DNA of 64,000 bases from a virus. Location: the IMG/VR virus record IMGVR_UViG_3300050343_000220, positions 1-64,000 of that record; one strand, written 5' to 3'. Positions 34,072 through 41,522 of this stretch are shown one piece after another. The stretch's first letter is position 1. Every line of letters starts with the position of its first letter. Below the pieces are notes generated by a model. The model was not told where the DNA came from, did not search any database, and was given only the letters and a program-made list of their open reading frames with translations. A program made the translations under genes and the position numbers.

Positions 34072-35748
34072 CTAATTGATTCCTAATCCTTCTGAGAATC
34101 CAAACTCAGGAAGTGTAAGACCGGCAAATCTAAAACGTCCTCCGCGTTTTCTGGCAGCATTGACACGTTTGTCACCGGCTTCAGATTCTTTTTTACGTTC
34201 GGGATATAAATTAGGGACAGTTGCTTGCATTCCAACTGATTGGGATACAGCACCTGCACCTCCAAGCGGTGCCATAGTTCTTGGCATAGACATTGCTTGA
34301 AGCGCAGGACCAAAGTTACCTGATTCTACAGCAAGTTCACGTGCATTCTTACCTGAAGCAAGAGTACTAATAGTATCAATAACACCAACACCAGTTAGGG
34401 GAGTAGCAACAACACTGCCTAAGCCAGCAATAATATTAGGAGCTTGAGTAAGGCCACGCTTAACAAGCTGGTCAGTAGCAAAGCGAGTAACTCCACCAAA
34501 TGCTTCACCTGCTCCATATCCAAGACCTACAAGACCTGCAGCTTCACCTGGCTTTCCTTCCCGTAACAACTTTGCAGCTTCAGGGGAAGTCGCAAAAGCC
34601 CCTGCTAAACCTAAACCTCTGCTATTTACAAATCTACTATATGGAGATGTTGGAGGCTTAGCTGCTTTAGGTGTTAGTTGAATGTGAGTGTCAGTATCAT
34701 AAGACAATGGTATATGTTTACGATTAAAAGGGTCAGTATTTTTTTCAACTAAACTGCCCCAGCCACTTTGTGCAGCTTGGTCTGGTGTCATATTTTTAAG
34801 AGTGTACTTTTTAATAGTTGGTACTTCTCCTGTAACTCTTCCTGGATTGCCAGATACCGGATGTGGAGAAGCTAGTTCTTGCATAAGTTCAAATTCACCC
34901 TTACCTGTAGCCTTGGATATTTTTTTTGTAAGATCTTCTAAGTACGTGGAATTATTGACGCTACCTTTGGCAGGAGGATTGAGTCCTAATTCATCAGCAT
35001 ATTTATATAAGTCAGCGGCTGTTGTTAAACCTCCTATACGTCTAGTATCACTATTGAACATAATATTGCCAGTGCTTTTTTCTACTCCCCATGTTGGACG
35101 AATACCTTTCGCAGCTGATTCATTAGCACCACCTGTATAAAGATATTTACCTTTTTGTTCAGGCAGAAGTTCTGCACCACTAAAGTGAACAGAAGGATCA
35201 ACAGTATTTAATGTGCCCGCAGAGTAATTATTGTCTGCATAGGAATAAACAGGATGTGTGCCATGGCCCCATATTGTTTCGGAAGCTGCTGCGCCAGCTT
35301 TATTAGCTGATTCTTTAATTGCTCCGAACCGTGATGAAGCTGCTGTAGGTGTTACTGTTGCGACTGAATCGAGATTTTTATGATTACGTAGATTTTTTAA
35401 GTATCCTCCACGTTGACTTGTATCTGGTTCAATAAATTTAGTACCTTCATATGGAAATTTAGCAGCTGGATTATAAAATTGTCCACCTCTTTTGACATAA
35501 TCTTGTTTTAGGTCTGGATCTAAGCCTGAAATAGAATCAGCAAAGTTTTGACGATCAAAAGGATCTAAGTAGTCTTGATTGCCCCTTGTTTGATTGAACA
35601 ACTCAGCTGCTCCAACCCCCATACCTCCTATCAAACCAGTAATGGCTTGCTGTTTAGCATTGTCTTGAAAATCTTTTATACGTTTACGTGCTTCAGGAGA
35701 CTGCCCCGTACCTTTTGAAAATATAAAACCAAAAGGTTGTTTAGGCAT
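34072..35748 (-). CDS. Large hypothetical protein, possible ejected virion protein
   Basis: A 558-residue basic protein with three Gly/Ala-rich hydrophobic segments (about residues 37-50, 370-425 and 435-460) and a basic, Arg/Lys-rich tail (KKESEAGDKRVNAARKRGG). Such Gly/Ala segments occur in internal virion proteins that enter the cell with DNA. It is on the minus strand between late and replication genes. No enzyme motif seen. Confidence 0.5.
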   Translation of the reverse strand: MPKQPFGFIFSKGTGQSPEARKRIKDFQDNAKQQAITGLIGGMGVGAAELFNQTRGNQDYLDPFDRQNFADSISGLDPDLKQDYVKRGGQFYNPAAKFPYEGTKFIEPDTSQRGGYLKNLRNHKNLDSVATVTPTAASSRFGAIKESANKAGAAASETIWGHGTHPVYSYADNNYSAGTLNTVDPSVHFSGAELLPEQKGKYLYTGGANESAAKGIRPTWGVEKSTGNIMFNSDTRRIGGLTTAADLYKYADELGLNPPAKGSVNNSTYLEDLTKKISKATGKGEFELMQELASPHPVSGNPGRVTGEVPTIKKYTLKNMTPDQAAQSGWGSLVEKNTDPFNRKHIPLSYDTDTHIQLTPKAAKPPTSPYSRFVNSRGLGLAGAFATSPEAAKLLREGKPGEAAGLVGLGYGAGEAFGGVTRFATDQLVKRGLTQAPNIIAGLGSVVATPLTGVGVIDTISTLASGKNARELAVESGNFGPALQAMSMPRTMAPLGGAGAVSQSVGMQATVPNLYPERKKESEAGDKRVNAARKRGGRFRFAGLTLPEFGFSEGLGIN

Positions 35749-35769
35749 ATTACTTAATTTGCAATAACT

Positions 35770-35955
35770 TTATTTTAACGAACGACTTAGGTCAAATTCA
35801 AATATAGCTCCTTGTAAAAAATGCTTTAGTTTAAAAAGTTCTTCTTGATCTACTTCACCTTGCCCTGTCCATTTCTCTAGTGTCATTGACACAGCACAAT
35901 GAAGCGCACGTATTGTACGCTCATCAAACTCAACTGCAATATGTAAATCTTCCAT
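35770..35955 (-). CDS. Hypothetical small acidic protein
   Basis: About 61 residues from the ATG at 35955. The frame continues upstream to a GTG at 35976, but a TACAATAG box lies in that part, so the ATG is preferred and the messenger would be nearly leaderless. Helical; no family recognised. Confidence 0.45.
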   Translation of the reverse strand: MEDLHIAVEFDERTIRALHCAVSMTLEKWTGQGEVDQEELFKLKHFLQGAIFEFDLSRSLK

Positions 35956-35983
35956 AGAGACTATTGTATCAACCACAAATTAT

Positions 35984-37309
35984 CTAATGAGTGGCTGCCC
36001 AATTATCACCATGGTCTGCAGCGGCAGTAATCGGAACACGGAAGTTGTAGTAACGCCCTGCTTGAGGAGCAGCAGCCACTAGGAGCTCTTTGACACGATC
36101 TACTTCTGCTGGTACTACAGATAGTTGAACCTCATCGTGGACGTAGGCACAACGGGTGTAGTCGTTGTCATAGGCAAGCCCTGCTTGATCAAGTAAGTCT
36201 TGACCGATGACACACCACCGCTTACTCAAAATCGCACCACATGACTGAAGCAGGAAGTTGAGTGAACTGTGTTCTGCTCGGCAGAAGATAGGACGCCCAT
36301 CTAATGCTTTGAGCTGACCGGCGCTACGGACCTTTGCTTTGACTGCATCAACCAGTGGTTCTAGACCAGGGATAGCGTCAAGAAACTTACGTCGTAGTTC
36401 TGTACCTAGTGATTTCTTCTGAGCGTCACTCAGTTCAGGATGCAAAATGTGACCTAACTTCACATCTCCAGCCCCATAAATGAACCCGTAGACCAGCGAC
36501 TTGACCTCAGATCTTGTACAACCAACGCGCTCTGCATTCTGCGTATGAATGTCACCGTTGACTACAACATCAGCAAAAGCTCCCTCATCGAAGACGGCTA
36601 GGTAGTGCCCGAGCGCCCGAAGTTCGAGTCCTTCTAAGTCAGCACCAACCATGACCATTCCAGGGTGTGGAATGAATAGCTGACGTGCCCATGGAGCACT
36701 TACGACCTGGCCCAAGTTGGGACCCCGATGCGCATTTCTACCGCTGATCGTTGCTAGTGAACAGCTGTGGTGAATGCAGCCGTCATCTTCAATGGTGTTG
36801 AACCATGAGTTAGATCCTTCAGACAACTGTCCCATCCACTTCTGCAAAGTAAGCAGGCGGATAAACATCTCACACTCTTCATGCAACTTGGTATTCCCTT
36901 GCTGCAGTGCGGTGTCTCGTAGTTCAGACAGAGTTGCTTCGTCAACCTTAGGCTTACCTGTCTCAGTGACTTTGATAAACCGAGCTTTGCTGAAGTTCTG
37001 TAGAGCCCACGCAATATGCTGACGGCTCGTTGGATTGAAGTCGAGCAGCTTTGTCATAGGAGCACCTGCGAAAAAACCTTTGGTTTTATTTGAACGCTTA
37101 GGTGTATAGACCTTGCCAGGAACATAAATAAAACGTTTAGAGATTTGATCTTGTAGATCAGACATCTCTTGTTCAAACTCACCACGTACCCGTTCTGCTG
37201 CTGCTATGTCAAAGCGGAAACCACTTGCCTCCTGTTGGGCCATGATGCTGGCCATACGCATTTCAAGTGTGACGGAATCAATCAGTTTCATCTTTGTCAG
37301 TACCCTCAT
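35984..37309 (-). CDS. DNA polymerase A family, polymerase domain
   Basis: A 441-residue polymerase of the T7/Pol I type without its exonuclease. Motif A is GADLEGLELRALGHYL with Asp224 and Glu229. Motif B is RSEVKSLVYGFIYGAG with Arg266, Lys270 and Tyr274. Motif C is HDEVQ with His391 and Asp392. Tyr at the position of E. coli Phe762 is common in lytic phages. The 3'-5' exonuclease is a separate gene at 37528, with a small gene between. Phage thioredoxin, encoded at 51078, might be its processivity partner as in T7, though the thioredoxin-binding loop was not checked. A second start (ATG at 37291) is possible. Confidence 0.92.
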   Translation of the reverse strand: MRVLTKMKLIDSVTLEMRMASIMAQQEASGFRFDIAAAERVRGEFEQEMSDLQDQISKRFIYVPGKVYTPKRSNKTKGFFAGAPMTKLLDFNPTSRQHIAWALQNFSKARFIKVTETGKPKVDEATLSELRDTALQQGNTKLHEECEMFIRLLTLQKWMGQLSEGSNSWFNTIEDDGCIHHSCSLATISGRNAHRGPNLGQVVSAPWARQLFIPHPGMVMVGADLEGLELRALGHYLAVFDEGAFADVVVNGDIHTQNAERVGCTRSEVKSLVYGFIYGAGDVKLGHILHPELSDAQKKSLGTELRRKFLDAIPGLEPLVDAVKAKVRSAGQLKALDGRPIFCRAEHSSLNFLLQSCGAILSKRWCVIGQDLLDQAGLAYDNDYTRCAYVHDEVQLSVVPAEVDRVKELLVAAAPQAGRYYNFRVPITAAADHGDNWAATH

Positions 37310-37535
37310 CTGAATCAGTTGTTTTATTAAATCCGAACTTTTCTTTGACAGATTCTTCTCGTTTTTTCATGCGCTCTTTCTGAGCTAACTTAGCTATGTT
37401 TTCCATAACTTTCAACGTATCTTCAGTAGATGCCTTATCTGGCATACGCTCATCAACAATATTGAAGAGTGGAAAAAAGATATCTGCTGCTTCTGTAATT
37501 TCTTCAGAAGTCAATGGTGCATTTTTATCAGGCAT
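37278..37535 (-). CDS. Hypothetical protein between exonuclease and polymerase genes
   Basis: An 85-residue charged, Lys/Glu/Asp-rich helical protein. Its start overlaps the end of the exonuclease gene by 8 bases, and its end overlaps the polymerase gene by up to 32 bases, so all three are translated together. It may hold the two polymerase parts together or be an insertion; no family recognised. Confidence 0.5.
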   Translation of the reverse strand: MPDKNAPLTSEEITEAADIFFPLFNIVDERMPDKASTEDTLKVMENIAKLAQKERMKKREESVKEKFGFNKTTDSDEGTDKDETD

Positions 37536-38052
37536 AGTCGCTCATTCTCCGTTGCATAAGTTGCCATAGTTTGAGGGTGACCTCAGTGTCTTGGATGCAG
37601 TAATCCAACATTTCAGGTGTATAGACAGCCCAGTTGCCGTCATGCTTGCCAAAGTCACCTTTGAAGCACTTCAACCTGTAGCCCCAGGCTTCTAGTGAAT
37701 GTCTGCCGTAAAGGCGTTGGGGCATGCCTAGTGGACGTCGTTCGTGATCTCTATCCATGATGTGTGGATAGAACAAACGACTAAGCACAAGAGTATCCAT
37801 TGCTTGACCTTTAGGTGCAAAGTCGGGGTACTGTTCTTTAAGTAGTGGGATATCGTATCCAATAATATTGTGACCAATGATTACATCAGCTTCTTCGAGT
37901 TGCTTGATACCTTGAATCAATGAACGTTCAGGCTGATGATCAAATACGTGAGTGCTGCTATCGACAGCATCACGCATAACCATGCAGTGGATAGTAGATC
38001 CACGTCGTAGTAATCCAGTAGATTCAAGGTCAAATAGGAGTTGTGTCTTCAT
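37528..38052 (-). CDS. 3'-5' exonuclease (polymerase proofreading subunit)
   Basis: About 174 residues from the ATG at 38052, which is in frame just before the first motif. Exo I is LLFDLESTG (Asp and Glu), Exo II is IGHNIIGYDIPLL and Exo III is YCIQDTEVT, with the DEDD residues of the DnaQ/T7 type. Length and order match the N-terminal exonuclease of T7 gp5. It is encoded apart from the polymerase domain and is probably its proofreading part in trans. The start overlaps the deaminase-like gene by 23 bases. Confidence 0.85.
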   Translation of the reverse strand: MKTQLLFDLESTGLLRRGSTIHCMVMRDAVDSSTHVFDHQPERSLIQGIKQLEEADVIIGHNIIGYDIPLLKEQYPDFAPKGQAMDTLVLSRLFYPHIMDRDHERRPLGMPQRLYGRHSLEAWGYRLKCFKGDFGKHDGNWAVYTPEMLDYCIQDTEVTLKLWQLMQRRMSDYA

Positions 38053-38590
38053 CGAAGGTATGTGTTGCATTGTTTGGATCATATTCATCTGGCGCAAACG
38101 GGTTTGCTTTCGGGAAGAGAGTTTCGTCAATATCTCTGTCATTTGAATTCTTAGTAAATCTTGGGTCTTCATCTTCAAACATTGGCTCAATAGCAATGTT
38201 TAATTCACGAGCTAGACGTGCAGAACGTCTGAACTCTTCTTTGTAATACGGTTCCCAGTCATGGGCAAGTAGAACAATCTTTTTGATACCCATCATGTGT
38301 GCTTGAAACACTGATGTTGAAAATGGATATCTGGTTGTATAGATCACACCACCAATAGCAGGAGTCCCTGCTTTGGCTGCAGCTGCGACTGCATATGAAA
38401 TGCAATCGATTTCAACCATGCTATCCGTCAGTATGCTTCTACCATCTCCAATAATCTCTCTATCACGAACAATGATACATCCACCTGGACATTTTGGATG
38501 TGTTGATGCTTGGCCAATTGCCTTTGCAACATTCATGTAGAATCGTTCTTTATTTTTGATGTAAGTCGGGTCACCTTTAGGGCTCGGCAT
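38030..38590 (-). CDS. Deaminase-fold protein lacking zinc ligands (pseudo-dCMP deaminase)
   Basis: About 186 residues (ATG at 38590). It keeps the dCMP/cytidine deaminase frame: CPGGCIIVRDREIIGDGRS, then a helix after EIDCISYAVAAAAKAG, then VIYTTRYPFSTSVFQ and an IKKIVLL strand. The residues that hold zinc are gone. The HAE motif is EID (residues 62-64 of the longer form), and PCxxC is PFSTS (91-95). It is therefore probably not an active deaminase and may have a structural or nucleotide-sensing role. It lies in the operon with exonuclease and polymerase. The C-terminal 60 residues are acidic and variable. Confidence 0.6.
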   Translation of the reverse strand: MPSPKGDPTYIKNKERFYMNVAKAIGQASTHPKCPGGCIIVRDREIIGDGRSILTDSMVEIDCISYAVAAAAKAGTPAIGGVIYTTRYPFSTSVFQAHMMGIKKIVLLAHDWEPYYKEEFRRSARLARELNIAIEPMFEDEDPRFTKNSNDRDIDETLFPKANPFAPDEYDPNNATHTFDEDTTPI

Positions 38591-38654
38591 ATCCACAATA
38601 TATGATTCCAGTTCCTATATTAAGTAAGGAGTAATCAATACGCGAGACAAACTC

Positions 38655-38972
38655 ATGAACGAAAAGAATAGCTTTTTTAGCAACGGTGATTATATTTCTG
38701 GGTTTAGTAATACCAAATTCAGTACTTGGGAATATACAGAACCTGTCACAACTGACATGGTAAATAGCCCAGCTCATTACACGGCAGGACGCCATGAAGC
38801 AATCGAAGTAATTGAAGATGCAATTGATAAAGCTCCAAGCTGTAAGCAAGGATTTTTGCAAGCACAAGTTCTCAAATACATCTTGCGTATGTGGCATAAA
38901 TCAAATAGCAAAGAAGATGCAGAAAAAGCACAGTGGTATCTCACTAGATTGATAGATTCGCTAAACTATTAA
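38655..38972 (+). CDS. DUF3310 protein
   Basis: A 105-residue protein. From about residue 35 it follows the DUF3310 pattern: SPAHYTAGRHEAIEVIED, then FLQAQVLKYILRMWHKSN and AEKAQWYLTRLI. DUF3310 proteins are common in phages of many hosts and are sometimes labelled nucleotide kinases, without proof. It is a single + strand gene inside the minus-strand replication block, with its own gap upstream and a hairpin downstream. Confidence 0.75.
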   Translation: MNEKNSFFSNGDYISGFSNTKFSTWEYTEPVTTDMVNSPAHYTAGRHEAIEVIEDAIDKAPSCKQGFLQAQVLKYILRMWHKSNSKEDAEKAQWYLTRLIDSLNY

Positions 38973-38992
38973 AGCCGCAGATAAGCGGCCTT
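38972..38992 (+). terminator. Hairpin between convergent genes
   Basis: GCCGC (38974-38978) and GCGGC (38985-38989) pair around AGATAA. It lies between the convergent 38655 and 38997 genes and could end both; the T runs are weak. Confidence 0.5.
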
Positions 38993-38996
38993 GTTG

Positions 38997-39410
38997 TCAG
39001 CAGCGTTGAAAGAATAGATAATCTTTTCTTAGTTCAAGTGTCTCATGATCTTGGATGTGTGGCAATAAATTCTTATATGTAAAATCGAGATCATGTGAAC
39101 TGTGTGTAAAGCATACAGATATACCTTCACTTAGTTCAGGATTGAAAGGCTGATACCAACCTCTAATAGTAAAAGAGTTCCAAGGCTCTAATCCTTGTGA
39201 TATCCAACTGTTCAGTTCCTCTAGGCGCTGAGCAGTTTTTATTATGTGCCTTTCATGTGCAACGGATTTTGGGATACATGTAAGTCTATCTTCATAGAAG
39301 AGAGCATGTTTCCACATCAGTGTTCCATCTTTCAATATCAAACGAGAGGGATGAACCCGATCGTTAGAAGGAAGAGTTAACAGGCAGTCCGGTGCAATAT
39401 GTTTTGACAT
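38997..39410 (-). CDS. Hypothetical protein
   Basis: About 137 residues from the ATG at 39410, which overlaps the stop of the upstream gene (TGATG). It has several Cys, His and Trp residues and no long hydrophobic parts. Translationally coupled to the Dam-like gene. No family recognised. Confidence 0.5.
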   Translation of the reverse strand: MSKHIAPDCLLTLPSNDRVHPSRLILKDGTLMWKHALFYEDRLTCIPKSVAHERHIIKTAQRLEELNSWISQGLEPWNSFTIRGWYQPFNPELSEGISVCFTHSSHDLDFTYKNLLPHIQDHETLELRKDYLFFQRC

Positions 39411-40078
39411 CAAATACTACCTTTGTTTTCTTCGTAGTACTCAAGATCTTTAATCCAACCATCTCCTGCATATTCACTGTAGATAACACGACCAAGATCT
39501 CTAAAGCTGTCATAGAACAGAGAGACTTTGTCAATGTCAGTCAGTGCTTGACTAATTGGAGGACCATATACAATTAGATTCCAAGTAGAAGGTGATACAG
39601 GCTCAAAGCCAGTAGCTGTGGCACGTAACTGCTTTACTCGTTTAAACGGAATACAGATTGGATAATCCCATACAACAGGTGCAGCCCGTAGTAGTTCTGA
39701 AGCACTGCTGAATAAAACAAAACTATTAATATATCCATTGCGATATTCACTCAGTGTTTTGTTTAGCCAGATTCGGCAGTCACGTACAGCACCTTTGGGT
39801 GCAACCCAAACATTTCCATGCCAATGCTCTTGCAAAGGATTGACTTCAATGCTCGGTACGGATGTTGCATCAACTAGAACCTGTTGAACAGGATCTGAAG
39901 TTGGATCAAAGTCAATGCTGCCCATGACGGCACGTGCTCTATCAATGATCTGAGGTGTCGGATATAACGGAAGCTTTAATCCTTTGGCGGCAAGCTTATC
40001 CGATAAATTCTTCTGCGAGCGCTCTAAGGCCCTCTTGGCACCGACCTGCTTCGACTGCAAATGTTCTTGTTCCAGCAT
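39410..40078 (-). CDS. Degenerate phage Dam-like (N6-adenine methyltransferase) protein
   Basis: About 222 residues (ATG at 40078). The middle follows the phage Dam family (PF05869 type): TPQIIDRARAVMGSIDFDPT, then WHGNVWVAP, then PICIPFKRVKQLR. The catalytic (D/N)PP(Y/F) motif expected after VWV is replaced by APKG, so methylation is doubtful. The first 30 residues form a basic helix. It overlaps the upstream gene by 83 bases. It could still bind DNA or S-adenosylmethionine. Confidence 0.55.
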   Translation of the reverse strand: MLEQEHLQSKQVGAKRALERSQKNLSDKLAAKGLKLPLYPTPQIIDRARAVMGSIDFDPTSDPVQQVLVDATSVPSIEVNPLQEHWHGNVWVAPKGAVRDCRIWLNKTLSEYRNGYINSFVLFSSASELLRAAPVVWDYPICIPFKRVKQLRATATGFEPVSPSTWNLIVYGPPISQALTDIDKVSLFYDSFRDLGRVIYSEYAGDGWIKDLEYYEENKGSI

Positions 40079-40418
40079 CACTAATTAATGTTATTAATAC
40101 ATTTGTTGACCAGTCATTGTTTTCAATTTCTTCGAGCAGATCGCGAAGGAAGTCAACGATTTCCTCGTCTTCTTCTCGCTCAGCTGTTTTTAAATCGAAT
40201 TCAATGGATTCAGGCCACATGAACGTCGTAGAGTCATTCATTAGGTTGATGACTAAAGAGCCAGTTCCCCGTTTTTCTACACCATTAAGCGCAATATTAA
40301 TCAGGTCAGAAAGAATTAACTCTGCAGTAGCCATAAGGAACTCCTGCTCTTGTTTCTTTTCAGGACCAAATTTCTTTGATGAAATTAGTTGTTGAATAAG
40401 ATCGCTTCGTCTTGACAT
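39996..40418 (-). CDS. Hypothetical acidic protein
   Basis: A 140-residue protein with a very acidic middle (AEREEDEEIVDFLRDLLEEI). Its last 83 bases overlap the Dam-like gene in another frame. No family recognised. Confidence 0.5.
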   Translation of the reverse strand: MSRRSDLIQQLISSKKFGPEKKQEQEFLMATAELILSDLINIALNGVEKRGTGSLVINLMNDSTTFMWPESIEFDLKTAEREEDEEIVDFLRDLLEEIENNDWSTNVLITLISDAGTRTFAVEAGRCQEGLRALAEEFIG

Positions 40419-40450
40419 ATTCTTATGACTCTTTACTAAGGATAGATTAA

Positions 40451-41248
40451 TTAAAAGTTTTCTGTGGTATTTTCCTCGTCATCTTTAAAAAGACTATTAG
40501 GATTTTGATTAGATTGACTTGGGTGACGACCACTCAGCATATCTTCTACAACAGCTTGGAATCTGTCAGAGAAATTTGAGTCAGGTTCGAACAAAAGATT
40601 TGATCGATCTTCAAGCTCTTGTTGAGTAATCAGCTTCTCTTGTTCTTTCATTGCTTCTTCTAGGTTGTATTCAGCAATCTGCTGCTTAAGCGTATGTAGC
40701 TCACAAGCAAGCTCAAAACTTTCTAGATAAGAATCGCAGTCAACAAAAACCCCAATCTTTTGGGGTATTAGATGAAAGGGATTACAGCAATACTTGTTTC
40801 CACAGGTTGACTTAACACCAGTGTATCCAAGATCTCCCCATGTAAACCACATTGCTACACGTTGAGGGTGATGCTGTGTACTTGTACTAATACCTGGCCG
40901 CCTCCATGGGAATTGAGGCATACCATTGGTTTTACACCTGTAGCCAAGCCATTCCCAGCAGTCATCAGGTTGACCTATATCAACCTTTGACCAAAACTTT
41001 AGAGCACGTTTACGTTCTTTTTTGAGAAGTCGATCGATATTAAAAGAGATACGTCCTTCTCTTGCAGCAGCTACACAGCGCACACAAGCTTGATGACTGT
41101 CATAGCGCATTGATGATGAGCTAAACCTGCCTATCGAGTGACCGCTATAGAGACAGAGTGCTCCCTCTTCTGCGGTGTTAGACATATTCAAGTTTCTACG
41201 ACCGTAGGTGTGGCCACCTACTTTCTTACTGGGTTGTGACTCAGGCAT
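40451..41248 (-). CDS. HNH-type DNA-binding/nuclease protein
   Basis: A 265-residue protein. Residues about 80-165 match the HNH variant FWSKVDIGQPDDCWEWLGYR, then HPQRVAMWFTWG and CGNKYCCNPFHLIP. The Cys and His residues form the zinc site and the NPxHL end is typical. A Cys pair near residues 55-58 (CVRC) may bind a second metal. The C-terminal 80 residues are acidic and hydrophilic. It lies in the replication operon, coupled to the 41248 gene (TAATG). Nuclease activity is likely but not certain. Confidence 0.7.
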   Translation of the reverse strand: MPESQPSKKVGGHTYGRRNLNMSNTAEEGALCLYSGHSIGRFSSSSMRYDSHQACVRCVAAAREGRISFNIDRLLKKERKRALKFWSKVDIGQPDDCWEWLGYRCKTNGMPQFPWRRPGISTSTQHHPQRVAMWFTWGDLGYTGVKSTCGNKYCCNPFHLIPQKIGVFVDCDSYLESFELACELHTLKQQIAEYNLEEAMKEQEKLITQQELEDRSNLLFEPDSNFSDRFQAVVEDMLSGRHPSQSNQNPNSLFKDDEENTTENF

Positions 41249-41484
41249 TAAAAATCACCATCAGGTTTTACATGACTACCACCGTGTGCTTTGTATTGAT
41301 ATTCGACAGGCAGTAGATCTAGTTGATGATTGAGTTTGTATTCAAACCTAGTACTATTTTCAAACTTGATACGCACCAAGCGTGCACGCGGTGTGTAATA
41401 CTCTGGTTTGCCTACGATCAATGCAATTCGATTATGTGGCGCAACAAATACTCGTTGGCCAATCTTGATATCTGTGGATTTCAT
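41248..41484 (-). CDS. Hypothetical small beta-rich protein
   Basis: A 78-residue basic protein, with a first part (IKIGQRVFVAPHNRIALIVG) that resembles small SH3/KOW-like barrels. It is coupled to the HNH gene by TAATG. Function unknown. Confidence 0.5.
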   Translation of the reverse strand: MKSTDIKIGQRVFVAPHNRIALIVGKPEYYTPRARLVRIKFENSTRFEYKLNHQLDLLPVEYQYKAHGGSHVKPDGDF

Positions 41485-41522
41485 TTAACTTAAAAATATG
41501 TATTTACTTAATTAAAGTGTAG

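Noticed and set aside
35961-35968. TACAATAG box as promoter for the 35770 gene
   Set aside because: It is only 6 bases from the best ATG, so it would give a leaderless message; it may be chance. Listed only as a comment on the start choice.
39955-40395. A 146-residue Ser-rich + strand frame
   Set aside because: It lies over two well-supported minus-strand genes and has no recognisable domain.
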